DNA from: Pseudomonas sp. Choline-02u-1
GTDB lineage: Bacteria; Pseudomonadota; Gammaproteobacteria; Pseudomonadales; Pseudomonadaceae
Direction: 5' to 3'
NCBI RefSeq assembly: GCF_002836515.1
Contig: NZ_PJBC01000006.1
Span: 1-64,000, forward strand
Length of the DNA stretch: 64,000 bases
In this document: positions 27,431 through 35,806 of the stretch, in pieces
Position numbering within the stretch: position 1 is the first letter of the stretch
Layout: every line of letters begins with the position of its first letter
The notes under the pieces: model-generated
The model's database searches: none
Told to the model about the DNA's origin: nothing
The model's input: the letters and a program-made list of their open reading frames with translations, nothing else
Translations under genes and position numbers: made by a program

Positions 27431-27922
27431 ATGGAACATTACCTTACGCCTGACCTGTGCGACGCCTACCCGGAGCTGGTGCAGGTGCTGGAACCGATGT
27501 TCAGCAATTTCGGCGGCCGTGATTCGTTCGGCGGCGAAATCGTCACCATCAAGTGCTTCGAAGACAACTCGCTGGTCAAGGAGCAAGCCGAACTCAACGG
27601 CAAAGGCAAAGTGCTGGTGGTTGATGGTGGCGGCTCGCTGCGCCGTGCACTGCTGGGCGACATGATCGCCGCCAAGGCCGCGCAGAACGGGTGGGAAGGG
27701 CTTGTGATCTACGGTTGCATCCGTGACGTTGATGTCATCGCTCAGACCGACCTCGGCGTGCAGGCGCTGGCGAGCCATCCGATGAAAACCGACAAACGCG
27801 GCATTGGCGACCTCAACGTTGCGGTGACTTTTGCCGGCGTGACGTTCCAGCCGGGCCAGTACATTTATGCGGACAACAACGGCGTGATCGTATCGCCGAG
27901 TCCGCTGAAAATGCCTGAATAA
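27431..27922 (+). CDS. rraA: Ribonuclease E activity regulator / RraA-family protein
   Basis: 163 residues of the RraA family. The signature [26 protein letters not shown] near residue 75 contains the residues that in RraA-like aldolases bind metal and oxaloacetate. In E. coli, RraA binds RNase E and reduces mRNA decay; in Pseudomonas the annotation rests on similarity, and some members are 4-hydroxy-4-methyl-2-oxoglutarate aldolases. Start preceded by ACAGGAG. The cmaX gene follows after 20 bases. Confidence 0.88.
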   Translation: MEHYLTPDLCDAYPELVQVLEPMFSNFGGRDSFGGEIVTIKCFEDNSLVKEQAELNGKGKVLVVDGGGSLRRALLGDMIAAKAAQNGWEGLVIYGCIRDVDVIAQTDLGVQALASHPMKTDKRGIGDLNVAVTFAGVTFQPGQYIYADNNGVIVSPSPLKMPE

Positions 27923-27942
27923 GATTTCGACAAGGGATGCGG

Positions 27943-28938
27943 ATGTTCGAGGAAGAAAACGCGCAATGGGGGCTGGTGCATGCCCTGGTGCTGGACGGCA
28001 AGGGTGGTGCGCGTTCGATAGCCCGGACTGAGCTTGACGATTTGCAGTTGCAGGCCCATGAAAGCCTGTGGCTGCACTGGGATCGCAGCCATCCGCAGAC
28101 CCAGACCTGGCTGCGCAAATCCAGCGGGCTCAACGAATTCACCTGCGATCTGCTGCTGGAAGAGAACACCCGCCCGCGTCTGTTGCCATTGCCCGACTCC
28201 GAGCTGCTGCTGTTTCTGCGCGGGGTCAATCTCAACCCTGGCGCCGAACCGGAAGACATGGTCTCTGTACGGATTTTCGCCTCCGCTCATCGCGTGATTT
28301 CCCTGCGCTTGCGGCCGTTGCGCGCTACGGATGAGTTGCTGGCGTTGCTGGCCGAGGGCAAAGGTCCGAAAACTTCTTCCGAATTGATGCTGTATCTGGC
28401 GCAGTTCCTCACCAATAAAGTGCAGGATCTGGTCACGTGTCTCTCGGAAGTGGTCGATGAAGAGGAAGAAAAACTCGACGCCGACGAACGGTACACCCCC
28501 GAGCATGGTGCCATTTTGCACATCCGTCGCAGAGCGGCCGGGCTGAAGCGTTTTCTTGCGCCGCAGCGCGATATTTTCGGGCAGCTGACGCGGATAAAAC
28601 TGCCGTGGTTCGTCGAAGACGATGCCGACTACTGGAACGAATTGAACAACAGCCTGACCCGCTATCTCGAAGAGCTCGAATTGACCCGAGAGCGCGTGGG
28701 GCTTGTGCTCGAGGCTGAAGACCGGCGTTTGAGCGTGCACATGAATCGCACCATGTACCGCTTCGGCATCATTACCTGCATCTTTTTACCGATGAGTTTC
28801 ATCACCGGTTTGCTCGGCATCAATGTCGGCGGTATTCCGTTTGCCGAAAGTCCGTATGGTTTTCTGATCGCCTGCCTGACGGTACTCGCCCTGGCATTCG
28901 GCCAGTGGTGGTTATTCCGCCGTTTGCGCTGGGTGTGA
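27943..28938 (+). CDS. cmaX: CorA/ZntB-family metal ion transporter CmaX
   Basis: 331 residues: a long acidic cytoplasmic N-terminal domain and two C-terminal membrane helices (about 268-290 and 300-322). The signature loop between them reads GLLGINVGGIP, so the CorA GMN is GIN, as tolerated in the ZntB-like branch. Automated pipelines call it zinc transporter ZntB; the position before crfX-cmpX-sigX-oprF identifies it as cmaX. ATG at 27943 has AAGGGA seven bases upstream; an ATG at 27937 is too close to that site. Confidence 0.87.
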   Translation: MFEEENAQWGLVHALVLDGKGGARSIARTELDDLQLQAHESLWLHWDRSHPQTQTWLRKSSGLNEFTCDLLLEENTRPRLLPLPDSELLLFLRGVNLNPGAEPEDMVSVRIFASAHRVISLRLRPLRATDELLALLAEGKGPKTSSELMLYLAQFLTNKVQDLVTCLSEVVDEEEEKLDADERYTPEHGAILHIRRRAAGLKRFLAPQRDIFGQLTRIKLPWFVEDDADYWNELNNSLTRYLEELELTRERVGLVLEAEDRRLSVHMNRTMYRFGIITCIFLPMSFITGLLGINVGGIPFAESPYGFLIACLTVLALAFGQWWLFRRLRWV

Positions 28939-29001
28939 ACATGGCGCATGTGACCCGAGCAAATCTGCCCGCGTCTTTCACAGACATCACGAGAGGTGCG
29001 T

Positions 29002-29250
29002 ATGCACGATCCGTTTGAACAGTCTTTGCGCGACATGCTCAACGCTTCGCCGTCCAGCCGCGACGACGATGCGTGCCTGGGCCGCGTACTCAAAACCGCC
29101 AACCGCCAGGTCGGCGCCGGTGATCTGTTCAGCCTGCTGGGCCGCTGGCTGCCCGCGCTGATGATCGCCCTGAACAATGGCTCGGCGCATGTCTCGCCGG
29201 TTTCCCGTCTTCGTAAAACCACTGCTCGCACTGCTGATAAGGCTGATTGA
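29002..29250 (+). CDS. crfX: Small protein CrfX
   Basis: 82-residue soluble protein (MHDPFEQSLRDMLN), conserved in Pseudomonas between cmaX and cmpX, function unknown. The middle contains GDLFSLLGRWLPALMIALNNG, a short hydrophobic stretch, followed by a basic tail. GAGAGG precedes the ATG at 29002. The stop is two bases from the cmpX start, pointing to one transcript. Confidence 0.85.
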   Translation: MHDPFEQSLRDMLNASPSSRDDDACLGRVLKTANRQVGAGDLFSLLGRWLPALMIALNNGSAHVSPVSRLRKTTARTADKAD

Positions 29251-29252
29251 AT

Positions 29253-30077
29253 ATGGAACTTGATCTCTGGACTCAGAGCCTCGTCACTGCAATGACTGCG
29301 TTGTGGACCAAAGTCGCTAATTTCATTCCGAACCTGTTCGGCGCACTGGTTGTGCTGCTGTTGGGTTTCGTCGTGGCCAAGCTGCTCGACACCTTGCTCT
29401 CCAAATTGCTCGCCAAACTGGGCCTTGATCGCCTGATGGGCGGTACCGGGCTGACCAAGCTGATGTCGCGAGCCGGGCTGCAGGTGCCGATCTCGACGCT
29501 GATCGGTAAAATCGTTTACTGGTTCGTTCTGCTGATTTTTCTGGTTTCTGCGGCAGAATCCCTTGGCCTTGAGCGAGTTTCAGCTACGCTGGACATGCTG
29601 GCGTTGTATTTACCGAAGGTTTTCGGTGCGGCGCTGGTATTGCTGGTCGGTGTCCTGCTGGCGCAACTGGCCAACGGGCTGGTGCGCGGGGCGGCAGAAG
29701 GCGTAGGCCTGGACTACGCTTCCGGGGTGGGGCGGATCGCGCAGGGGCTGGTAATCATCATCAGCATCTCGGTTGCGATCAGCCAGCTTGAGGTCAAGAC
29801 TGACCTGCTGAACCATGTGATTGTCATCGTATTGATTACCGTTGGTCTGGCAGTTGCGCTGGCCATGGGTTTGGGAAGCCGGGAAATCGCCGGTCAGATT
29901 CTTGCGGGAATCTATGTGCGTGAGCTGTACGAGGTTGGGCAACAAGTGCGTGTTGGCGAGGTCGAAGGCCAGATCGAAGAGATCGGCACGGTTAAAACCA
30001 CATTGCTGACCGATGAGGGTGAGCTAGTCTCTCTCTCCAATCGGATCCTGCTGGAACAGCATGTGAGTAGCCGCTAA
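29253..30077 (+). CDS. cmpX: Small mechanosensitive-channel family protein CmpX
   Basis: 274-residue inner-membrane protein with about five hydrophobic segments and a conserved C-terminal soluble part (VGEVEGQIEEIGTVKTTLLTDEGE) resembling the beta domain of MscS-type channels and the TM-helix repeat family. In P. aeruginosa and P. fluorescens, cmpX influences sigX activity and envelope properties. Start at 29253 directly after crfX. Confidence 0.87.
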   Translation: MELDLWTQSLVTAMTALWTKVANFIPNLFGALVVLLLGFVVAKLLDTLLSKLLAKLGLDRLMGGTGLTKLMSRAGLQVPISTLIGKIVYWFVLLIFLVSAAESLGLERVSATLDMLALYLPKVFGAALVLLVGVLLAQLANGLVRGAAEGVGLDYASGVGRIAQGLVIIISISVAISQLEVKTDLLNHVIVIVLITVGLAVALAMGLGSREIAGQILAGIYVRELYEVGQQVRVGEVEGQIEEIGTVKTTLLTDEGELVSLSNRILLEQHVSSR

Positions 30078-30167
30078 ACCGGCAAACCCTGCTAATGTAT
30101 GCCGCCGCAAAATGCCAGCCGAGGCTGGTTGTGGCGGACATTGACCTGACTGTCGGCACGACTTGTT

Positions 30168-30758
30168 TTGAATAAAGCCCAACCGCTATCCACGCGCTAC
30201 GACCCCCGCGAGCTCTCTGATGAGGAGTTGGTCGCGCGCTCGCATACCGAGCTGTTTCACGTAACGCGCGCCTACGAAGAGTTGATGCGGCGTTACCAGC
30301 GAACATTATTTAACGTCTGCGCGAGATATCTTGGGAACGATCGCGACGCAGACGATGTCTGTCAGGAAGTGATGCTGAAGGTGCTGTACGGCCTGAAGAA
30401 CTTCGAGGGGAAATCGAAGTTCAAAACCTGGCTTTACAGCATCACTTACAACGAATGCATCACGCAGTATCGGAAGGAACGGCGTAAGCGTCGCTTGATG
30501 GACGCTCTCAGTCTGGACCCTCTTGAAGAAGCGTCTGAAGAAAAGGCGCCGAAGCCGGAGGAGAAGGGTGGGCTTGATCGCTGGCTGGTGTATGTGAATC
30601 CGATTGACCGCGAAATTCTGGTGCTACGATTTGTCGCAGAGCTGGAGTTTCAGGAGATCGCAGACATCATGCACATGGGTTTGAGTGCGACAAAAATGCG
30701 TTACAAACGCGCTCTAGATAAATTGCGTGAGAAATTTGCAGGCATTGCTGAAACTTAG
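30168..30758 (+). CDS. sigX: ECF sigma factor SigX
   Basis: Extracytoplasmic-function sigma factor, 196 residues, controlling oprF and fatty-acid/envelope genes in Pseudomonas. Region 2 spans about 35-110 (YLGNDRDADDVCQEVMLKVL, then KFKTWLYSITYNECI) and region 4 about 135-190 (FQEIADIMHMGLSATKMRYK). The start is TTG at 30168, giving the family N-terminus MNKAQPLSTRYDPREL; no ATG is available. No anti-sigma gene adjoins; CmpX upstream is the likely signal input. Confidence 0.93.
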   Translation: MNKAQPLSTRYDPRELSDEELVARSHTELFHVTRAYEELMRRYQRTLFNVCARYLGNDRDADDVCQEVMLKVLYGLKNFEGKSKFKTWLYSITYNECITQYRKERRKRRLMDALSLDPLEEASEEKAPKPEEKGGLDRWLVYVNPIDREILVLRFVAELEFQEIADIMHMGLSATKMRYKRALDKLREKFAGIAET

Positions 30759-30784
30759 TTCAGCGCAAATATCTCTTACGTGTA

Positions 30785-30806
30785 GGCAAGTTCTGATAGA
30801 CTTGCC
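30785..30806. promoter_or_regulatory. Hairpin between sigX and oprF
   Basis: GGCAAGT and ACTTGCC pair around an eight-base loop 60 bases before oprF. No U-tract follows, so it may attenuate or process sigX-oprF read-through, or be part of the oprF promoter region. Confidence 0.5.
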
Positions 30807-30865
30807 GCCGAGTTGTCCCCCGGTTTGCGGGACTGCTTCACAATCACCAGATGGGGATTTAACGG

Positions 30866-31900
30866 ATGAAACTGAAAAACACCTTGGGCTTGGCCATTGG
30901 TTCTCTGATTGCCGCCACTTCGTTCGGCGCTCTGGCACAAGGCCAAGGCGCAGTTGAAATCGAAGGCTTCGCTAAGAAAGAACAATTCGACAGCGCTCGT
31001 AACTTCAAGAACAACGGCAACCTGTTCGGCGGTTCGATCGGTTACTTCCTGACCGACGACGTTGAACTGCGTCTGGGCTACGACGAAGTGCACAACGTAC
31101 GTGCCGACGATGGCAAGAACGTCAAAGGCGCTAACACCGCTCTGGACGCTCTGTACCACTTCAACAACCCAGGCGACATGATTCGTCCATACGTTTCGGC
31201 CGGTTTCTCTGACCAGAGCATCGACCAGAACGGTTCGAACGGTCGTAACCGTTCCACCTTCGCCAACGTTGGCGGCGGTGCCAAGCTGTACTTCACCGAG
31301 AACTTCTACGCCCGTGCCGGCGTTGAAGCTCAATACAACATCGACCAGGGCGACACCGAGTGGGCTCCTAGCGTCGGTATCGGTGTGAACTTCGGTGGCG
31401 GCTCCAAGCCTGCTGCTGCTCCAGTTCCAGCACCTGCTGAAGTCTGCTCCGACAGCGACAACGATGGCGTTTGCGACAACGTTGACAAGTGCCCGGACAC
31501 CCCAGCCAACGTAACCGTTGACGCTGATGGCTGCCCAGCAGTTGCTGAAGTTGTTCGTGTTGAGCTGGACGTGAAGTTCGACTTCGACAAGTCGGTAGTC
31601 AAGCCTAACAGCTACGGCGACATCAAAAACCTGGCTGACTTCATGAAGCAGTACCCATCCACCACCACTACTGTTGAAGGTCACACTGACTCCGTCGGTC
31701 CTGACGCTTACAACCAGAAACTGTCCGAGCGTCGTGCAAACGCCGTTAAGCAAGTTCTGACCAACCAGTACGGTGTTGAATCGTCCCGCGTTCAGTCTGT
31801 TGGCTACGGCGAATCCCGCCCAGTTGCTGACAACAAAACTGACGCTGGCCGCGCTGTAAACCGTCGCGTAGAAGCGCAGGTTGAAGCTCAAGCTAAGTAA
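30866..31900 (+). CDS. oprF: Major outer-membrane porin OprF
   Basis: 344 residues. Signal peptide of about 24 (ending GALAQ), N-terminal eight-strand beta-barrel to about residue 175, then the alanine/proline hinge KPAAAPVPAPAEVC with four cysteines (CSDSDNDGVCDNVDKCPDTP), and a C-terminal OmpA-like peptidoglycan-binding domain (VKFDFDKSVVKPNSY, GHTDSVGPDAYNQKLSERRA). It links outer membrane to peptidoglycan and forms a slow porin. Codon use is strongly biased, as expected for an abundant protein. GGGGA precedes the ATG. SigX upstream is its known activator. Confidence 0.97.
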   Translation: MKLKNTLGLAIGSLIAATSFGALAQGQGAVEIEGFAKKEQFDSARNFKNNGNLFGGSIGYFLTDDVELRLGYDEVHNVRADDGKNVKGANTALDALYHFNNPGDMIRPYVSAGFSDQSIDQNGSNGRNRSTFANVGGGAKLYFTENFYARAGVEAQYNIDQGDTEWAPSVGIGVNFGGGSKPAAAPVPAPAEVCSDSDNDGVCDNVDKCPDTPANVTVDADGCPAVAEVVRVELDVKFDFDKSVVKPNSYGDIKNLADFMKQYPSTTTTVEGHTDSVGPDAYNQKLSERRANAVKQVLTNQYGVESSRVQSVGYGESRPVADNKTDAGRAVNRRVEAQVEAQAK

Positions 31901-31917
31901 TTAGCTGCCGCTGATGG

Positions 31918-31947
31918 AAAAGCCCGGCTCAGGCCGGGCTTTTCTTT
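31918..31947 (+). terminator. Rho-independent terminator of oprF
   Basis: AAAAGCCCGGC and GCCGGGCTTTT pair around a two- to four-base loop and end in TTTTCTTT, 17 bases after the oprF stop. Confidence 0.9.
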
Positions 31948-31972
31948 GTCTGCGATTTGGCTTTGAATTTTG

Positions 31973-32050
31973 AAAGATCGCAGCCTGCGGCAGCTCCTAC
32001 ATTCAGATCGTATGTGTCCTGTAGGAGCTGCCGAAGGCTGCGATCTTTTG
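31973..32050. repeat. REP doublet, GTAGGAGCTGCCGAAGG family, copy 5, entering cobA
   Basis: GATCGCAGCCTGCGGCAGCT and its inverted partner GTAGGAGCTGCCGAAGGCTG flank a short loop. The right arm is translated as the C-terminal end of CobA, whose stop codon lies in the loop. Confidence 0.85.
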
Positions 32051-32764
32051 CTCTTCCACGACAGCAGCCACCGCGCCGATCACCAGAATCGCCGGGCTCT
32101 TCAATTCAAACGCCGACGCATCCTCAGCCATCGCACTCAGATCACTGCGACATTCGCGCTGATGCGCCAACGAGGCGTTTTCGATCATCGCCACTGGCGT
32201 ATCCGCCGCCATCCCTCCGGCCAACAGCTGATCACGAATCTCCCCCAGTTTGGCCACGCCCATGTAAATCACTAGCGTCGTCCCGCCTTGCGCCAGCGCC
32301 TGCCAGTTCAACTGACTGTCGTCCTGAGTGTGCGCGGTCACCAACGTCACCCCGCGCGCCACGCCACGCAACGTCAAGGGGATATTGCATTGAGTCGCCC
32401 CGGCCAGCCCGGCGGTGATGCCGTTGACCAGTTCCACCTCAACGCCACGCTCGCGCAGCCACAGCGCTTCTTCACCACCACGCCCGAAAATGCACGGATC
32501 GCCGCCCTTGAGCCGCACCACGCATTTACCCTGACGGGCGTAACGCAGCATGAGCCGATGAATGAACGCCTGCGGTGTCGAACGGCAGCCGCCGCGCTTG
32601 CCGACGGGGATAACCCGCGCACTCGGGCAGTGTTCGAGCACCGCTCCGTTGACCAGATCATCGATCATCACCACGTCGGCCTCGCGCAATGCGCGCACCG
32701 CTTTGAGCGTCAGCAATTCCGGATCGCCAGGGCCTGCGCCCACCAGCCAGACTTTCGCATTCAT
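32003..32764 (-). CDS. cobA: Uroporphyrinogen-III C-methyltransferase
   Basis: Makes precorrin-2 from uroporphyrinogen III with two SAM, the first step to siroheme needed by NirB. 253 residues: MNAKVWLVGAGPGDPELLTL at the start, the SUMT motif RLKGGDPCIFGRGGEEA near residue 84 and GVTLVTAHT later. The last 15 or so residues ([14 protein letters not shown]) come from a REP element, not from the family. It is 13 bases after nasC and closes the nitrite/nitrate reductase operon. Confidence 0.93.
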   Translation of the reverse strand: MNAKVWLVGAGPGDPELLTLKAVRALREADVVMIDDLVNGAVLEHCPSARVIPVGKRGGCRSTPQAFIHRLMLRYARQGKCVVRLKGGDPCIFGRGGEEALWLRERGVEVELVNGITAGLAGATQCNIPLTLRGVARGVTLVTAHTQDDSQLNWQALAQGGTTLVIYMGVAKLGEIRDQLLAGGMAADTPVAMIENASLAHQRECRSDLSAMAEDASAFELKSPAILVIGAVAAVVEEQKIAAFGSSYRTHTI

Positions 32765-32777
32765 GGTGTTGTCCTCG

Positions 32778-35489
32778 TTAAATGACCGCCACCGGCCGCG
32801 CTTCGGCAGCCAGCAGACGCTTGATTTCCGGCACGCAAGAGCCGCACTGCGTGCCGCATCGGAGATTGTTTTTCAGGCCTTGCAGATCCAGGCCTTGGCG
32901 AATGCCGGCGCAGACTGTATTGAGGCTGACGTTTTCGCAATTGCACAGAATTCTGTCGCTCGCGATGGCGCCGACAGCGCCCGGTGGTGCACTCATCGGC
33001 GCGAGCAGCCAGCGGCGCAGTTGCTGGTCGGCGCGGCCCTCCAGCCATAGGCTTTGCAACCAGTGTTGCGCAAGGGTTTCGCCGGCCAGGCGAATGGCGG
33101 TGATACGGCCGGTCTCGATGCGCACTCGCTTGCCAATGGCGCGACGCGGATCGTCGTAGGCCAGAACCGGGCCATCGAGCAGCGACAAGCACTGGTCGAT
33201 CTCGGCCAGCAACTGTGGCGCCGGCGCCTCGGCATGCGCAGCGCGTATCAGCAACGCTGGCCGCTCACGACCAACGAGGCTGAGGCTGACGTAGGAAAAC
33301 GCCTCGCAGAGCGGGCGTAGCATCTCGAAATGCCGCTGAACATCACCCTCGATCAAGGCGAACAGCTGCCACGGCAGGTTGACTGCCTCCAGACGCACGC
33401 CGCTGTGCTTGAGCTCCGGTTGCCTGGACAGCGGATCAAACGCCGGCAAGGTCAGCTGGTTTACACCGCCCTTGAGATAGCGATCGCCCCAGTGCATCGG
33501 CAGGAATGCCTGGCCCGGACGCACACTGTCGTCGCTGCCGACCGCAACAATCACCGTGCCACGGCGGCTTTTCAGATTGACCAGATCGCCGGGCTGCAAG
33601 CGGTGCCGGCGCATCTCGTCAGGGTGCAGGCTGAGCACGGCTTCGCTGACGTGGCCGAACAATTGCGCGGCGGTGCCGGTGCGGCTCATGCCGTGCCACT
33701 GGTCACGCAGGCGACCGGTGAGCAAGGTCAGGGGGAAGCGCGCGTCACGTTGTTCCTTGGCGGCGCGGTACGGATCGGCAATGAACTGCGCGCGGCCATT
33801 GGCCGTAGGAAAAATGCCGTCGCCGTACAAGCGTGGCGTGCCTTGGCGGGCGCCGGCAGGGAAGGGCCATTGCTGCGGGCCGATCTCGTCGATCAAGGCA
33901 TGACTGATCCCGGAGAGATCCAGATCGCGCCCCTGGGTCAGCAGTTTGAATTCGTCAAACAACTGCGAAGGCTGATCGAAAGCGAACAGACTTGGCTGCT
34001 GAGGACGCAGACGTTGTTCCAGACGCTGTGCGAAATCCACCGTGATTGCCCAGTCCGGCCGCGCTTCGCCCGGTGCGACAACCGCTTTGCGCACGTGGGA
34101 AATGCGCCGCTCGGAGTTGGTCACCGAACCTTCTTTCTCGCCCCAACTGGCGGCGGGTAACAGCAGGTCGGCAAACGCAGCGGTTTCGGTGGTTCGGAAA
34201 GCTTCCTGCAACACCACAAAAGGACAGGCCTCAAGCGCTGCGCGGACTGCGCTCTGATCAGGCATCGATTGCGCCGGGTTAGTACAGGCAATCCACAACG
34301 CTTTGATTTTGCCGCTGCGCAGGTTTTCGAACAGTTCGATGGCGCTAAGGCCCGGCGCCTCGGGCAAGCTCTCCACGCCCCAGTACGCCGCCACTTCGGC
34401 GCGATGCTGCGGGTTGGCGGCATCACGATGGCCGGGCAGGAGATTGGACAGACTGCCGGTTTCACGCCCGCCCATGGCATTCGGCTGACCGGTCAGCGAG
34501 AAAGGTCCTGCACCGGGCCGGCCAATTTGCCCGGTGGCCAGGTGCAGATTGATCAGCGCACTGTTTTTTGCGCTGCCGGCGGTGGACTGATTCAGGCCCA
34601 TGCACCACAGCGACAGGAAGCTCGGCGCAGTGCCGACCCATTCTGCGCATTGCTGCAGTTGCTCGATGCTGATGCCGCACAGCTGCGAAACCATTTGCGG
34701 GGTGTAATCGCGGACCAGCGTTTTGAGTTCGGCTAGGCCTTCGGTGTGCGCCTTGATGAAATCGCGATCGATCCAGTCTTCCCACAGCAGCAGATGCAAA
34801 ATCCCATGGAACAACGCGACATCTGTGCCCGGAAGAATCGCCAGATGCAGGTCAGCCAGTTCGCAGGTATCGGTGCGACGCGGGTCGATGACGATCACTT
34901 TCATCTGCGGACGACGGGATTTGGCTTCCTCCAGTCGACGGAAAAGCACCGGATGGGCGTAGGCCATGTTACTGCCGACGATCATCACGCAGTCGCTGAG
35001 CTCCAGATCTTCATAGCTGCACGGCGGAGCATCGGCGCCGAGGCTGCGCTTGTAGCCGACCACCGCTGACGACATGCACAGCCGCGAATTGCTGTCGATG
35101 TTGTTGGTGCCGACCAGCGCCCGCGCCAGTTTGTTGAAGGCGTAGTAGTCCTCGGTGAGCAACTGCCCGGAGATGTAGAACGCCACGCTGTCCGGGCCGT
35201 GCTCGGCGATGGTTTCGGCGAACACGTTGGTCGCGTGGTCGAGGGCGGTATCCCAGTCAGTACGGCTGCGCGCCAGGCCTTTGCCCAGGCGCAGTTCCGG
35301 GTACAAGGCGCGGGCGGCGAGGTCGCCGGTCAGGTGCAGCGTCGAGCCTTTGCTGCACAGTTTGCCGAAGTTGGCCGGGTGCGCCGGATCGCCGCTGACG
35401 CCGAGGATGCGCTCGCCGTCATGCTCGATCAGCACGCCACAGCCGACCCCGCAGTAACAGCAGGTCGATGCGGTCGTCTGGCGGTTCAT
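32778..35489 (-). CDS. nasC: Assimilatory nitrate reductase, catalytic subunit
   Basis: Cytoplasmic molybdenum bis-MGD enzyme reducing nitrate to nitrite, 903 residues. The N-terminal [4Fe-4S] site is CCYCGVGC followed by LCSKG near residue 45; molybdopterin-binding regions include LCMSSAVVGYKRSLG and GLNQSTAGSAKNSALINLHL. The C-terminus has a BFD-like [2Fe-2S] domain (ILCNCENVSLNTVC, then CGTQCGSC). This layout fits NasA/NasC-type enzymes that take electrons from a separate donor. The start codon overlaps the end of nirD by one base. Confidence 0.93.
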   Translation of the reverse strand: MNRQTTASTCCYCGVGCGVLIEHDGERILGVSGDPAHPANFGKLCSKGSTLHLTGDLAARALYPELRLGKGLARSRTDWDTALDHATNVFAETIAEHGPDSVAFYISGQLLTEDYYAFNKLARALVGTNNIDSNSRLCMSSAVVGYKRSLGADAPPCSYEDLELSDCVMIVGSNMAYAHPVLFRRLEEAKSRRPQMKVIVIDPRRTDTCELADLHLAILPGTDVALFHGILHLLLWEDWIDRDFIKAHTEGLAELKTLVRDYTPQMVSQLCGISIEQLQQCAEWVGTAPSFLSLWCMGLNQSTAGSAKNSALINLHLATGQIGRPGAGPFSLTGQPNAMGGRETGSLSNLLPGHRDAANPQHRAEVAAYWGVESLPEAPGLSAIELFENLRSGKIKALWIACTNPAQSMPDQSAVRAALEACPFVVLQEAFRTTETAAFADLLLPAASWGEKEGSVTNSERRISHVRKAVVAPGEARPDWAITVDFAQRLEQRLRPQQPSLFAFDQPSQLFDEFKLLTQGRDLDLSGISHALIDEIGPQQWPFPAGARQGTPRLYGDGIFPTANGRAQFIADPYRAAKEQRDARFPLTLLTGRLRDQWHGMSRTGTAAQLFGHVSEAVLSLHPDEMRRHRLQPGDLVNLKSRRGTVIVAVGSDDSVRPGQAFLPMHWGDRYLKGGVNQLTLPAFDPLSRQPELKHSGVRLEAVNLPWQLFALIEGDVQRHFEMLRPLCEAFSYVSLSLVGRERPALLIRAAHAEAPAPQLLAEIDQCLSLLDGPVLAYDDPRRAIGKRVRIETGRITAIRLAGETLAQHWLQSLWLEGRADQQLRRWLLAPMSAPPGAVGAIASDRILCNCENVSLNTVCAGIRQGLDLQGLKNNLRCGTQCGSCVPEIKRLLAAEARPVAVI

Positions 35490-35806
35490 CAGATGGCGTC
35501 CCGCAGGGCCAGTTGCACTCGGCCATTCTCGACCCGCGCCGGATGGTGATGGGCACAGCCGATGTCTGGCGCCTGAGCTTCGCCGGTTTCGAGGTCGATC
35601 TGCCAGTTGTGCAGCGGGCAGGCCACGCGCTTGCCGTAGATCAGGCCTTGCGACAGCGGCCCGCCCTTGTGCGGGCAGCGGTCATCGAGGGCGAAAACCT
35701 CGTCGTCGCTTGTACGAAAAATCGCGATGTCTCCTTTCGGCCCGGCAATGATCCGCGAACCGAGGGCGTTGATCTCTTCCAGCGCACAGATATCGAGCCA
35801 GTTCAT
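35489..35806 (-). CDS. nirD: Nitrite reductase small subunit (Rieske-type)
   Basis: 105-residue partner of NirB. A Rieske fold with an intact ligand set: CPH at residues 44-46 and CPLH at 63-66. The E. coli NirD has lost these ligands, so this protein should hold a [2Fe-2S] cluster. The ATG at 35806 follows GGAGGTGCCGGC and overlaps the nirB stop (ATGA), so translation is coupled; the frame drawn from 35884 is only the overlap with nirB. Confidence 0.9.
   Translation of the reverse strand: MNWLDICALEEINALGSRIIAGPKGDIAIFRTSDDEVFALDDRCPHKGGPLSQGLIYGKRVACPLHNWQIDLETGEAQAPDIGCAHHHPARVENGRVQLALRDAI

Noticed and set aside
28068..28334. Second frame inside cmaX
   Set aside because: Arginine-rich overlap frame without a ribosome binding site.
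30776..31891. A 371-codon open frame antisense to oprF
   Set aside because: oprF codon bias makes its complement stop-free; the translation is a valine-rich mirror with no recognisable feature.
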